Positions 1 to 5,358 are shown, numbered from the stretch's first letter. The stretch is DNA of 6,262 bases from Clostridia bacterium (GCA_029063275.1 JAIDOO010000237.1:1-6262), one strand, 5' to 3'. The notes: generated by a model not told the origin, from the letters alone. Translations and numbers: made by a program.

Positions 1-124
1 GAATATCGAAAAGCTTTCGACATTGCCCGTCGCTCAGATTTCCACTTACGAAGTGGTAGCCAACGCAAAGGTAGTTCTTACCAAGGCGTCGGTTAAGAAA
101 ATAGAGGAGGTCTACGGAGAGTAA
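1..124 (+). CDS. rplD: Large-subunit ribosomal protein L4 (uL4), 3' end only
   Basis: The frame beginning at base 2 is open from the window edge to TAA at 122-124 and gives the last 40 residues. These include LPV, then [14 protein letters not shown], which matches the usual L4 C-terminus (family pattern LVLTKxAxxxLEE). L4 binds 23S rRNA, and its internal loop, which lies outside the window, lines the exit tunnel. In E. coli L4 also represses the S10 operon, but the leader where that would occur is not visible here. The stop shares its last A with the rplW start (TAATG), so the two genes overlap by one base. Placement directly before rplW is the standard S10-operon order. Identity rests on the C-terminal match plus position. 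Confidence 0.93.
   Translation, partial: NIEKLSTLPVAQISTYEVVANAKVVLTKASVKKIEEVYGE
104..121 (+). promoter_or_regulatory. Two suboptimally spaced Shine-Dalgarno candidates for rplW
   Basis: GAGGAGG (104-110) is a strong core but lies 13 bases before the ATG. GGAG (116-119) lies only 4 bases before it. Both sit inside the end of rplD. Neither spacing is the 6-9 bases seen at most other starts in this window. With the TAATG overlap, this suggests coupled reinitiation rather than independent loading. Confidence 0.5.
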
Positions 125-414
125 TGGTAGCCGAAGATATTATCATAAAACCCCTCCTCACGGAAAAGGGTTACGACGGAATAGCCGACAAAAAGTACAC
201 TTTTATCGTTGCAAAGTCGGCAAACAAAACGCAGATTAAGCTTGCGGTTGAAAAACTCTTCAACGTCAGCGTTGAAAAAGTAAACACTGTAAACTGCAAG
301 GGCAAGTTAAAGAGAATGGGAAGAAGCTCCGGTTACACCCCCGACTACAAGAAGGCGATCGTCCAGCTTACGGCTGACTCGAAGGCGATCGAGTACTTCA
401 ACTCGTTATCGTAA
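124..414 (+). CDS. rplW: Large-subunit ribosomal protein L23 (uL23)
   Basis: The 96-residue product is the usual bacterial L23 length. L23 binds 23S rRNA domain III beside the exit tunnel and is the docking site for trigger factor and SRP. Recognisable features are the N-terminal [10 protein letters not shown] (family: I-x-x-P-x-x-T-E-K), the core [19 protein letters not shown] near residues 25-43, [12 protein letters not shown] near 53-64 for the rRNA-binding extension, and the C-terminal YKKAIVQL. The ATG overlaps the rplD stop by one base. No ideally spaced Shine-Dalgarno exists: GAGGAGG at 104-110 is 13 bases from the start and GGAG at 116-119 is only 4 bases away. Reinitiation by ribosomes finishing rplD is therefore likely (inference). 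Confidence 0.97.
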   Translation: MVAEDIIIKPLLTEKGYDGIADKKYTFIVAKSANKTQIKLAVEKLFNVSVEKVNTVNCKGKLKRMGRSSGYTPDYKKAIVQLTADSKAIEYFNSLS

Positions 415-426
415 GGAGAAAAGAAC

Positions 427-1254
427 ATGGCAGTAAAAAGGTATAAACCCACTTCGCCCGCCCGCCGTTTTATGACGGTGAACGCGTATGCGGAGCTTTC
501 AGGCGACAAACCCGAAAGAAGCTTACTTCACGATAAGCGCAAGTCGGGCGGAAGAAACAACCAGGGTAAAATAACCGTTCGCCACATCGGCGGCGGAAAC
601 AGAACCAAATACAGAATTATAGATTTCAAGCGCAACAAGGACGGTATTCCCGCAACGGTTAAGTCCATTCAGTACGACCCCAACCGTTCGGCGCACATCG
701 CTCTGCTTGCTTACGCCGACGGCGAAAAGAGATATATTCTCGCTCCCCTCGGACTTAACGTAGGCGACAAGGTAGAGTCGGGTGTAAAGGCGGACATCAA
801 GGCGGGCAACTGCCTTCCCCTTTCCGAAATTCCCGTAGGTACCGTCGTTCACGCGATTGAAATGCAGCCCGGACGCGGCGCGCAGATTGCAAGGTCTGCC
901 GGCATCTCGGCTCAGATAATGGCAAAAGAGGGCGCTTACGCGACCCTGAAAATGCCCTCGGGCGAAATGAGACTGGTTCCCGTAAAGTGCAAGGCTACGG
1001 TAGGTCAGGTCGGCAACGTCGAGCATGAAATTATCCGTATCGGCAAAGCGGGCAAGACCAGACATCTCGGCACAAAGCCCACGGTCCGCGGCTCGGTTAT
1101 GAACCCGAACGACCACCCTCACGGCGGCGGCGAAGGCAAGAGCCCTGTCGGACACGCCGGTCCTATGACCCCTTGGGGCAAGCCTGCTCTCGGTTATAAG
1201 ACGAGAAAGAAGAAGAACCCTACTTCAAAATTCATTTTGAAGAGAATTAATTAA
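427..1254 (+). CDS. rplB: Large-subunit ribosomal protein L2 (uL2)
   Basis: The 275-residue product matches the 273-277 usual for bacterial L2. L2 is a primary 23S rRNA-binding protein that helps subunits associate and supports the peptidyl-transferase region. The N-terminal oligonucleotide-binding-like part includes [17 protein letters not shown] near residues 41-57 and [12 protein letters not shown] near 83-94. The central SH3-like part carries [17 protein letters not shown] near 143-159. The C-terminal [13 protein letters not shown] (225-237) contains the invariant histidines of the motif linked to activity; the Asn before Asp, where E. coli has Val, is the form I recall in Bacillus. The tail is Lys/Arg-rich, ending FILKRIN. 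The start follows TAAGGAG at 412-418, which fuses the rplW stop to the Shine-Dalgarno. The gene looks intact and ordinary. Confidence 0.98.
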   Translation: MAVKRYKPTSPARRFMTVNAYAELSGDKPERSLLHDKRKSGGRNNQGKITVRHIGGGNRTKYRIIDFKRNKDGIPATVKSIQYDPNRSAHIALLAYADGEKRYILAPLGLNVGDKVESGVKADIKAGNCLPLSEIPVGTVVHAIEMQPGRGAQIARSAGISAQIMAKEGAYATLKMPSGEMRLVPVKCKATVGQVGNVEHEIIRIGKAGKTRHLGTKPTVRGSVMNPNDHPHGGGEGKSPVGHAGPMTPWGKPALGYKTRKKKNPTSKFILKRIN

Positions 1255-1260
1255 AGGAGG
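1253..1260 (+). promoter_or_regulatory. Strong Shine-Dalgarno for rpsS (AAAGGAGG)
   Basis: AAAGGAGG begins inside the rplB TAA stop and ends 8 bases before the rpsS ATG at 1269. With the rplF site it is one of the two longest anti-Shine-Dalgarno matches in the window, and it fixes the rpsS start. Confidence 0.85.
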
Positions 1261-1268
1261 AATATAAA

Positions 1269-1541
1269 ATGTCAAGAAGCGTTAAAAAAGGACCTTATGC
1301 CGAAGAAAGACTTATGGCAAGAATCGAGGCGATGAACGCTGCCGGCGAGAAGAAAGTCGTAAAGACCTGGTCGCGCGCGACAACGATATTCCCCCAGATG
1401 GTCGGACACACGATTGCGGTATACGACGGAAGAAAACACGTCCCCGTATACGTTACGGAAGATATGGTAGGCTGCAAACTCGGCGAATTCGCCCCTACCA
1501 GAACGTTCAAGGGACACGCGGCAAAGACCGCCAAGAAGTAA
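1269..1541 (+). CDS. rpsS: Small-subunit ribosomal protein S19 (uS19)
   Basis: S19 sits in the 30S head, pairs with S13 and contacts 16S rRNA and the large subunit. The 90-residue length is standard. Hallmarks are SRSVKKGP at residues 2-9, [20 protein letters not shown] (33-52), [15 protein letters not shown] (54-68) and [15 protein letters not shown] (70-84), the S19 signature. The last residues are basic. The gene lies 14 bases after rplB and 10 bases before rplV, the conserved L2-S19-L22 order. Nothing departs from the family. Confidence 0.98.
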   Translation: MSRSVKKGPYAEERLMARIEAMNAAGEKKVVKTWSRATTIFPQMVGHTIAVYDGRKHVPVYVTEDMVGCKLGEFAPTRTFKGHAAKTAKK

Positions 1542-1551
1542 GGAGTGAACT

Positions 1552-1941
1552 ATGGCAAGCAATATGAATAAAAAACAGGAAAGAATTGCCGCCAATAAGG
1601 ATAAGCGTCCTTACGCAACGGCGAGGTATTTAAGGCTTTCCCCCTATAAGGTAAGAACGGTGCTCGCGCTTATACGCGGCAAGTCCGTCGACGAAGCGGA
1701 AGCGATACTTACTTATTGCAACAAGGGCGGCAGTGAAGAAGTCAAAAAGGTGCTTCTTTCTGCGGCGGCTAACGCAGAGCACAACAACGGTATGGACAGA
1801 GGCGATTTGATAGTTGCCGAAGCGTTTGCGGACGGCGGTCCTCACTTAAAGAGAATGCAGCCCGTATCCAAGGGACGCGGACACGCGATTTTAAAGAGAA
1901 CGAGCCATGTTACCGTAATACTCGACGCGAAGAAGGTTTAA
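1552..1941 (+). CDS. rplV: Large-subunit ribosomal protein L22 (uL22)
   Basis: L22 binds all 23S domains, and its long beta-hairpin lines the exit tunnel near the macrolide site. The globular part has ARYLRLSPYKVRTVLALIRGK (24-44) and LLSAAANAEHNNGMD (68-82). The tunnel hairpin runs about 95-117, with GGPHLKRMQPVSKGRGHAILKR, and LKRTSHVTVIL closes the fold. At 129 residues it exceeds the ~110 of E. coli through a roughly 20-residue Lys/Asn-rich N-terminus, a form I recall in Clostridia. ATG at 1552 follows TAAGGAG (1539-1545) by 6 bases. An in-frame ATG at 1564 is possible but too far from that site to prefer. The hairpin shows no insertion or deletion of the macrolide-resistance type. Confidence 0.97.
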   Translation: MASNMNKKQERIAANKDKRPYATARYLRLSPYKVRTVLALIRGKSVDEAEAILTYCNKGGSEEVKKVLLSAAANAEHNNGMDRGDLIVAEAFADGGPHLKRMQPVSKGRGHAILKRTSHVTVILDAKKV

Positions 1942-1952
1942 GGAGATAAAGT

Positions 1953-2624
1953 ATGGGACAAAAAGTTAATCCTCACGGTTTAAGAGTGGGTATAATCAAG
2001 CCTTGGGACACCCAGTGGTATGCCGACAAAAAGAACTTTGCTTCGCATATCAAGGAAGACCACGAAATCCGCACCTTCATCAAAAAGAAGTACTACGACG
2101 CGGCTATAAGCAAGATTACCATTGTCAGGGCGGCAAACAAGGTTGAAGTAGGCATCTACACCGGACGCCCCGGCGTGCTTATCGGTAAAGCCGGTGCGGA
2201 AATAGAAGTAATTAAAAAAGATTTGTCAAAGCTTACGGGCGGTAAGGCGATTATCATTAACGTCCGCAAGGTTGAAAAAATCGATCAGGACGCACAGCTT
2301 GTCGCTGAAAGCGTTGCGGCACAGCTTGAAAAACGCGTATCTTACAGAAGGGCTGTAAAACAGCAGATTGCAAAGGTTGCAAAAACCGGCGTCAAGGGTG
2401 TTAAAATCACCGTAGGCGGCAGACTTGACGGCAGAGAAATCGCAGGAAGCGAAAGCTACCACGACGGTTCCATTCCCCTTCAGACAATACGCGCGGACAT
2501 AGATTACGGCTTTGCGGAAGCGCACACCACCTTCGGCGTGTTGGGCGTAAAATGCTGGATTTACAAGGGCGAAGTGCTCGCCGGCAGTAAAAAGCTGATA
2601 ATCTCGGACGGAGGCGAAGAATAA
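1953..2624 (+). CDS. rpsC: Small-subunit ribosomal protein S3 (uS3)
   Basis: The 223-residue product fits S3 (about 210-235), a 30S head protein at the mRNA entry pore. It opens [15 protein letters not shown] type II KH domain carries the GxxG loop as GKAG at 78-81, after GRPGVLI. The C-terminal S3 domain has [13 protein letters not shown] (155-167) and [13 protein letters not shown] (174-186), then [18 protein letters not shown] at 131-136 aligns with the E. coli residues (Arg131, Arg132, Lys135) reported to support ribosomal helicase activity, so these basic residues are kept. TAAGGAG (1939-1945) precedes the ATG by 7 bases. The last codons double as the rplP ribosome-binding site. Confidence 0.98.
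   Translation: MGQKVNPHGLRVGIIKPWDTQWYADKKNFASHIKEDHEIRTFIKKKYYDAAISKITIVRAANKVEVGIYTGRPGVLIGKAGAEIEVIKKDLSKLTGGKAIIINVRKVEKIDQDAQLVAESVAAQLEKRVSYRRAVKQQIAKVAKTGVKGVKITVGGRLDGREIAGSESYHDGSIPLQTIRADIDYGFAEAHTTFGVLGVKCWIYKGEVLAGSKKLIISDGGEE
2610..2614 (+). promoter_or_regulatory. rplP Shine-Dalgarno embedded in the rpsC C-terminus
   Basis: GGAGG lies in the codons for the Asp-Gly-Gly residues near the end of S3, 11 bases before the rplP ATG at 2626. It is the only good core for rplP, because only one base separates the rpsC TAA from that ATG. rplP loading therefore needs a site that rpsC ribosomes cover, which supports coupling. Confidence 0.7.
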
Positions 2625-2625
2625 T

Positions 2626-3060
2626 ATGTTAATCCCCAAGAGAGTTAAAAGAAGAAGACAGCACCGCGGCAGAATGAAGGGCACGGCGCAGAAGGGCAAC
2701 AAGATAGCGTACGGCGAATACGGACTGGTTTCCGAAGAGTGCGCGTGGATAACTTCTAACCAGATAGAAGCTGCCCGTATCGCAATGACCAGATTTATCA
2801 AGCGCGGCGGCAAGGTCTGGATAGATATATTCCCCCACAAGCCCATCACCAAAAAGCCCGCCGAAACCCGTATGGGTTCGGGCAAAGGCTCGGTTGAGTA
2901 CTGGGTAGCGGTTGTAAAACCCGGCAGAGTTATGTTTGAAATGTCGGGCGTATCCGAAGAAATCGCAAGGGAAGCTATGCGTCTTGCAAGTCATAAACTG
3001 CCCGTTAAGTGCAAGTTTGTGAAAAAAGAACAAGAAGGCGGTGAGGCTAATGAAGGCTAA
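2626..3060 (+). CDS. rplP: Large-subunit ribosomal protein L16 (uL16)
   Basis: L16 joins late in 50S assembly and contacts the A-site tRNA elbow. Its 144 residues equal the Gram-positive form, against 136 in E. coli, the difference being the C-terminal tail ending in EGGEANEG. The N-terminus is [18 protein letters not shown]. The first family signature is [12 protein letters not shown] (59-70) and the second [12 protein letters not shown] (82-93). Arg82 aligns with the arginine hydroxylated in E. coli L16; the sequence does not show whether that happens here. The start is one base after the rpsC stop. The end overlaps rpmC by 11 bases, so the last L16 residues and the first L29 residues share DNA in different frames. 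Confidence 0.98.
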   Translation: MLIPKRVKRRRQHRGRMKGTAQKGNKIAYGEYGLVSEECAWITSNQIEAARIAMTRFIKRGGKVWIDIFPHKPITKKPAETRMGSGKGSVEYWVAVVKPGRVMFEMSGVSEEIAREAMRLASHKLPVKCKFVKKEQEGGEANEG

Positions 3061-3244
3061 GGACATAAAGAATTTAAACGAAGAAGAACTCGACAAAAAA
3101 CTTAAAGAGTTAAAGAGCGAGCTTTTCAATCTCCGTTTCCGCCACGCAAGCGGACAGCTTGAAAACCCGCTGTCAATCAACCTCGTTAAAAAGGACATTG
3201 CAAGGGTCAACACCGAAATCCGTGCAAGACAGTTAAAGGCGTAA
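3050..3244 (+). CDS. rpmC: Large-subunit ribosomal protein L29 (uL29)
   Basis: L29 is a small two-helix coiled-coil protein next to L23 at the tunnel exit. The 64-residue product begins [14 protein letters not shown], has the LNxEEL / [16 protein letters not shown] pattern (to about residue 38) and the signature [15 protein letters not shown] (39-53). I chose the ATG at 3050 rather than the in-frame GTG at 3041 because MKAK-like starts are the family norm; the GTG would add only Met-Arg-Leu. The chosen ATG lies inside rplP. Its Shine-Dalgarno is weak: GAAGG at 3034-3038 is 11 bases away and GAGG at 3043-3046 is 3 bases away. Coupling to rplP is therefore probable. Confidence 0.95.
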   Translation: MKAKDIKNLNEEELDKKLKELKSELFNLRFRHASGQLENPLSINLVKKDIARVNTEIRARQLKA

Positions 3245-3248
3245 GGAG
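3242..3248 (+). promoter_or_regulatory. Shine-Dalgarno TAAGGAG that sets the rpsQ start
   Basis: The rpmC stop and the Shine-Dalgarno form one string, with the core ending 8 bases before ATG 3257. An in-frame GTG at 3248-3250 overlaps the last G of this core, so ribosomes bound here cannot start on it. This excludes a product longer by Met-Lys-Thr. Confidence 0.8.
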
Positions 3249-3256
3249 TGAAAACA

Positions 3257-3514
3257 ATGGAAGAGAGAAATCTTCGTAAAGAGAGAGTGGGAATAGTCGT
3301 ATCCGACAAAATGGACAAAACGGTGGTAGTTGCCGTAACTGAAAAGTCCAAGCACCCCCTCTATAAAAAGACAATAACAAAGACAACCCGCTTTAAGGCG
3401 CACGACGAAAAGAACGAGTGCGGCGAAGGCGACAAAGTAAGAATAGTCGAAACCCGCAAGCTGTCCAAGGATAAGAATTGGCGCGTGGCGGAGATTATCG
3501 AAAAAGCAAAATAA
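3257..3514 (+). CDS. rpsQ: Small-subunit ribosomal protein S17 (uS17)
   Basis: S17 is an early 16S rRNA-binding OB-fold protein of the 30S body. The 85 residues (family about 82-88) open [21 protein letters not shown], which resembles the Bacillus form. [20 protein letters not shown] spans about 32-51, and the signature region is [13 protein letters not shown] (58-70). In that signature the usual Pro before Leu-Ser is Lys68, a mild departure. The end is [11 protein letters not shown]. The ATG at 3257 is chosen from Shine-Dalgarno spacing. This is the last gene of the S10-type block; the next gene starts 241 bases later, whereas other gaps are at most 14 bases. Confidence 0.97.
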   Translation: MEERNLRKERVGIVVSDKMDKTVVVAVTEKSKHPLYKKTITKTTRFKAHDEKNECGEGDKVRIVETRKLSKDKNWRVAEIIEKAK

Positions 3515-3519
3515 GAAGT

Positions 3520-3552
3520 TCACGAAAATCTGCTTGCGCATATTTTCCGTGA
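3520..3552 (+). other. Hairpin just downstream of the rpsQ stop
   Basis: TCACGAAAAT (3520-3529) pairs with ATTTTCCGTGA (3542-3552), leaving C3547 bulged. Inside, TGC (3531-3533) pairs with GCA (3538-3540) around a TTGC loop, after one C/T mismatch. That gives about 13 pairs. No T run follows (next bases are GGTTGC), so it is not a canonical intrinsic terminator. It could stabilise or punctuate the 3' end of an S10 transcript. The pairing is read directly; the function is inference. Confidence 0.55.
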
Positions 3553-3567
3553 GGTTGCTAAGGTCGT

Positions 3568-3608
3568 AAAACGCTTAACGGGCGAAATAAATCCGCCCTT
3601 GCGCTTTT
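3568..3608 (+). terminator. Imperfect hairpin ending in TTTT; weak terminator or attenuator candidate
   Basis: AAAA (3568-3571) pairs with TTTT (3605-3608), CGC (3572-3574) with GCG (3601-3603), AA (3577-3578) with TT (3599-3600), and GGGCG (3580-3584) with CGCCC (3594-3598). The loop is 9 bases, and C3579, C3604 and TT 3575-3576 are unpaired. The G/C-rich apex and A/T base look terminator-like, but only four T follow and CGGCG comes next, so efficient termination is doubtful. Partial termination between rpsQ and rplN is the most I would propose. Confidence 0.35.
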
Positions 3609-3620
3609 CGGCGTAAGTAA

Positions 3621-3649
3621 TTCAGATAAATTCATAATTAAGATAAGAT
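3621..3649 (+). promoter_or_regulatory. Weak sigma-A-type promoter candidate upstream of rplN
   Basis: TTCAGA (3621-3626) and TAAGAT (3644-3649) each match 4 of 6 consensus positions and are 17 bases apart, in the most A/T-rich part of the gap. A transcript would start near 3656. Another -10-like hexamer, CATAAT (3633-3638), has no credible -35 partner. A promoter here would mirror the E. coli spc promoter before rplN, but the match is weak and could arise by chance in A/T-rich DNA. Confidence 0.3.
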
Positions 3650-3712
3650 TGCGTTTCCTGCACCCAATGGAGGGCGGGGCACTCTCCCCGCTTATGTGGG
3701 CGCGGCGCAATC
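3647..3712 (+). other. 66-base structured palindrome upstream of rplN, possible RNA leader element
   Basis: A perfect 7-bp closing stem, GATTGCG (3647-3653) with CGCAATC (3706-3712), encloses a second stem: CTGC (3658-3661) with GCGG (3702-3705), including one U-G pair. After an A/C mismatch comes CCCA (3663-3666) with TGGG (3697-3700). An asymmetric internal loop follows, then an apical stem GCGGGG (3674-3679) with CCCCGC (3686-3691) around the loop CACTCT. No T tract follows. The stacked design with asymmetric loops is typical of protein-binding leaders, but a dispersed palindromic repeat is an alternative. I do not recognise a named RNA family. Confidence 0.5.
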
Positions 3713-3755
3713 CTCTGTCCAAGTTGTAAGTAAAACATAATAGGAGAGATATTAT

Positions 3756-4124
3756 ATGATACAACCCCAGACCAGGCTTAAAGCCGCAGACAACAGCGGC
3801 GCAAAAGAGCTTATGTGTATAAAGGTGTTGGGCGGCTCGTTCAGAAAGACCGCAAACATCGGCGACGTTATCGTATGCTCCGTCAAAACCGCTACCCCCG
3901 GCGGCGCGGTTAAGAAAGGCGAAGTAGTCAAAGCGGTAATCGTACGCACCAGCAAGGGTATCAGGCGCGACGACGGCACTTATATCGCATTCGACGATAA
4001 TGCCGCAGTAATAATCGGTAACAACAAGGAACCGCGCGGTACGCGTATCTTCGGACCGATTGCAAGAGAATTGAGAGAGAAAAACTATATGAAGATAATC
4101 TCCCTCGCACCCGAAGTACTTTAA
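3756..4124 (+). CDS. rplN: Large-subunit ribosomal protein L14 (uL14)
   Basis: L14 is a beta-barrel 50S protein at the subunit interface beside L19, contacting 16S helix 14; it is also the anti-association target of RsfS. The product is exactly the family-standard 122 residues. It begins [20 protein letters not shown], continues with CIKVLGGS (21-28) and [15 protein letters not shown] (36-50), and carries the L14 signature across 60-86, where D73, G74, F79, N82 and V85 fit. [13 protein letters not shown] (95-107) is the conserved C-terminal piece. It is the first gene of the spc-type block, preceded by AGGAG at 3742-3746. If the upstream gap holds a promoter or leader, this gene would be first under its control. 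Confidence 0.98.
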   Translation: MIQPQTRLKAADNSGAKELMCIKVLGGSFRKTANIGDVIVCSVKTATPGGAVKKGEVVKAVIVRTSKGIRRDDGTYIAFDDNAAVIIGNNKEPRGTRIFGPIARELREKNYMKIISLAPEVL

Positions 4125-4134
4125 GGAGAGAACT

Positions 4135-4572
4135 ATGAACGTAAAAGTTAACGATAATGTATTGGTTATCACCGGTAAGTATGCGGGCAAGCAGGGCAAG
4201 GTAATTGCATGCTCTCCCAAGAGCGGTAAGGTAACCGTGGAAGGCGTAAATATCCACAAAAAATCAAAGAAGGCAAGAAAGGGCAACGAGGTTTCGCAGA
4301 TAGTGGAAATCGAGGCGCCCCTGGACGTTTCAAACGTAATGGTCGTATGCCCCTCGTGCGCGAAAGCTATCCGCGTTAAGCACAGCTTACTGGACGGCAA
4401 AAAGCACAGAGTCTGCCCCAAGTGCGGCGCAGGACTTGACAAGGCTTACACCGGTAAGGCGGCCGCAAAGGCTTCTAAGGCGGAAGCGGCTCCCAAGCGC
4501 GTAAGAAAGCGCGCCAAAAAGGAAGAGGGCGAAGCTAAGACCGAGCCCGAAACCGGAGATAAGGCAGAATAA
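4135..4572 (+). CDS. rplX: Large-subunit ribosomal protein L24 (uL24), zinc-ribbon form with a long charged tail
   Basis: L24 is an assembly-initiating protein that binds 23S domain I near the tunnel exit. The KOW fold is clear at about 4-38 ([20 protein letters not shown], then VEGVN). The second half carries CPSC (Cys72, Cys75) and CPKC (Cys94, Cys97), a likely four-cysteine zinc ribbon. B. subtilis L24 has no cysteines at these positions, as I recall it; other bacterial L24s do have the Cys form. Length is 145 against about 103. The excess is a tail from about residue 105, Ala/Lys-rich, then the basic [11 protein letters not shown], then acidic and ending GDKAE. The tail's codon style matches the rest, and the frame reaches TAA next to the rplE Shine-Dalgarno, so it does not look like a frameshift artefact. 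Tail function is unknown. Confidence 0.96.
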   Translation: MNVKVNDNVLVITGKYAGKQGKVIACSPKSGKVTVEGVNIHKKSKKARKGNEVSQIVEIEAPLDVSNVMVVCPSCAKAIRVKHSLLDGKKHRVCPKCGAGLDKAYTGKAAAKASKAEAAPKRVRKRAKKEEGEAKTEPETGDKAE

Positions 4573-4583
4573 GGAGAGGGCAT

Positions 4584-5147
4584 ATGAAAAGCAACGAAAA
4601 AGTTTACAAATCGAGAGTAGTTGAAAATTACGAAAAGAACGTAGTCCCCGCCCTCACCAAAAAATTCGGATACAAAAATCCGATGCAGGTGCCCAAGCTT
4701 GTAAAAATAATTTTAAGCTCGGGTCTCGGCGATATAAAGGACAACGCAAAGTCCATTCAGATTGCACAAAACGAAATGAAGCAGATTTCGGGACAGCAGC
4801 CCGTCCTCTGCAAGGCTAAAAAGTCCGTCGCAAACTTCAAGGTGCGCGAGGGTATGCCTATCGGATTGAAAGTAACCCTGCGCGGACAGATGATGTGCGA
4901 CTTCTACGACAAGTTCGTTTCCATCGCTCTGCCCAGAGTGCGCGACTTCCGCGGCGTTCCCGCAGACAGCTTCGACGGCAAGGGCAACTACTGTATGGGT
5001 ATCAAAGAACAGCTTATCTTCCCCGAAATCCAGTACGATCAGGTTGAAAAGATAAGAGGTATGGACATATGCTTCGTAACAACCGCCAAAACGGATGAAG
5101 AAGCAAGAGAGCTTTTAAGGGCAATGGGTATGCCCTTTAAGAAGTAA
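4584..5147 (+). CDS. rplE: Large-subunit ribosomal protein L5 (uL5)
   Basis: L5 carries 5S rRNA into the 50S central protuberance and contacts P-site tRNA and S13. The 187 residues slightly exceed the usual 178-180, mainly at the N-terminus ([20 protein letters not shown]). The family signature fits at 66-81: [16 protein letters not shown]. Further hallmarks are [14 protein letters not shown] (88-101), [11 protein letters not shown] (115-125), FDGKGNY (130-136), EQLIFPEI (142-149) and the GMDI segment. At 45-49 it reads SSGLG where most L5 proteins have NMGVG or similar, a departure in a conserved strand. ATG at 4584 follows TAAGGAG (4570-4576) by 7 bases. Confidence 0.97.
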   Translation: MKSNEKVYKSRVVENYEKNVVPALTKKFGYKNPMQVPKLVKIILSSGLGDIKDNAKSIQIAQNEMKQISGQQPVLCKAKKSVANFKVREGMPIGLKVTLRGQMMCDFYDKFVSIALPRVRDFRGVPADSFDGKGNYCMGIKEQLIFPEIQYDQVEKIRGMDICFVTTAKTDEEARELLRAMGMPFKK

Positions 5148-5159
5148 GGAGAGAAATTT

Positions 5160-5345
5160 ATGGCAAAAAAAGCAATGATAAACAAGCAGCAAAAACCTGC
5201 CAAGTACTCCACGAGAGCTTATACGAGATGTTCCATCTGCGGACGTCCCCACGCGGTTCTTCGTAAGTACGGAGTATGCCGTATCTGTTTCAGAAACCTT
5301 GCTTACAAGGGACAAATCCCCGGCGTCAAGAAATCAAGTTGGTAA
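5160..5345 (+). CDS. rpsZ: Small-subunit ribosomal protein S14 type Z (uS14, zinc-binding short form)
   Basis: S14 sits in the 30S head between S3, S10 and S19. The 61-residue length and the cysteines C24-x2-C27 and C40-x2-C43 (RCSICGRP, then [23 protein letters not shown]) define the zinc form common in Firmicutes, Actinobacteria and Thermus, as opposed to the ~100-residue zinc-free S14. The N-terminus [16 protein letters not shown] is typical. It lies between rplE and rpsH as in the standard spc operon. TAAGGAG (5145-5151) gives 8-base spacing. Some annotations name it rpsN. A zinc-free paralogue elsewhere, usually under Zur control, cannot be judged from this window. Confidence 0.97.
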   Translation: MAKKAMINKQQKPAKYSTRAYTRCSICGRPHAVLRKYGVCRICFRNLAYKGQIPGVKKSSW

Positions 5346-5358
5346 GAGGTAAGAAGAT

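Larger units (their letters stand above)
3515..3755. other. 241-base noncoding gap between the S10-type and spc-type blocks
   Basis: I find no supportable gene here. A minus-strand reading frame crosses it, but it continues antisense through rplN and into rplX and resembles no family. In order the gap holds a hairpin 5 bases after the rpsQ stop, a longer imperfect hairpin ending in TTTT, an A/T-rich stretch (about 3614-3650), a 66-base structured palindrome, a short A/T-rich stretch, and the rplN Shine-Dalgarno AGGAG at 3742-3746, 9 bases before the ATG. It coincides with the S10/spc operon boundary known from E. coli. No transposase fragment or obvious target-site duplication is seen. Confidence 0.85.

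Noticed and set aside
523..1155. 210-residue minus-strand open frame inside rplB
   Set aside because: It is fully antisense to a well-conserved L2 gene, without a ribosome-binding site or recognisable domains; it is a codon-bias shadow.
3041..3049. GTG at 3041 as the rpmC start
   Set aside because: It would add only Met-Arg-Leu before a family-typical MKAK start, and it overlaps the GAGG that could serve the ATG at 3050.
3248..3256. GTG at 3248 as the rpsQ start
   Set aside because: It overlaps the last base of the Shine-Dalgarno core, so the ribosome could not use it; ATG 3257 has 8-base spacing and a family-typical N-terminus.
3515..3755. Insertion sequence or transposon remnant in the gap
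   Set aside because: I saw no transposase-like coding, no long terminal inverted repeats at the gap edges and no clear target duplication. The 7-bp inverted pair at 3647/3706 fits an RNA stem equally well, so a short palindromic repeat stays open but is not called.
3558..4442. 294-residue minus-strand open frame spanning the rpsQ-rplN gap, all of rplN and most of rplX
   Set aside because: It lies mostly antisense to two conserved ribosomal genes, resembles no family I know, and its openness follows from the codon bias of the + strand genes. Its end inside the gap does not add coding evidence.
4447..4569. L24 tail as a frameshift artefact or separate small gene
   Set aside because: The frame continues without interruption from the zinc ribbon, has no internal start with a Shine-Dalgarno, and ends in the same TAAGGAG junction form as its neighbours.
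4570..4600. E. coli-type S8 repressor site at the rplX-rplE junction
   Set aside because: The junction is 11 bases with no evident helix-21-like stem, so there is nothing to support the classical spc feedback site at that place.
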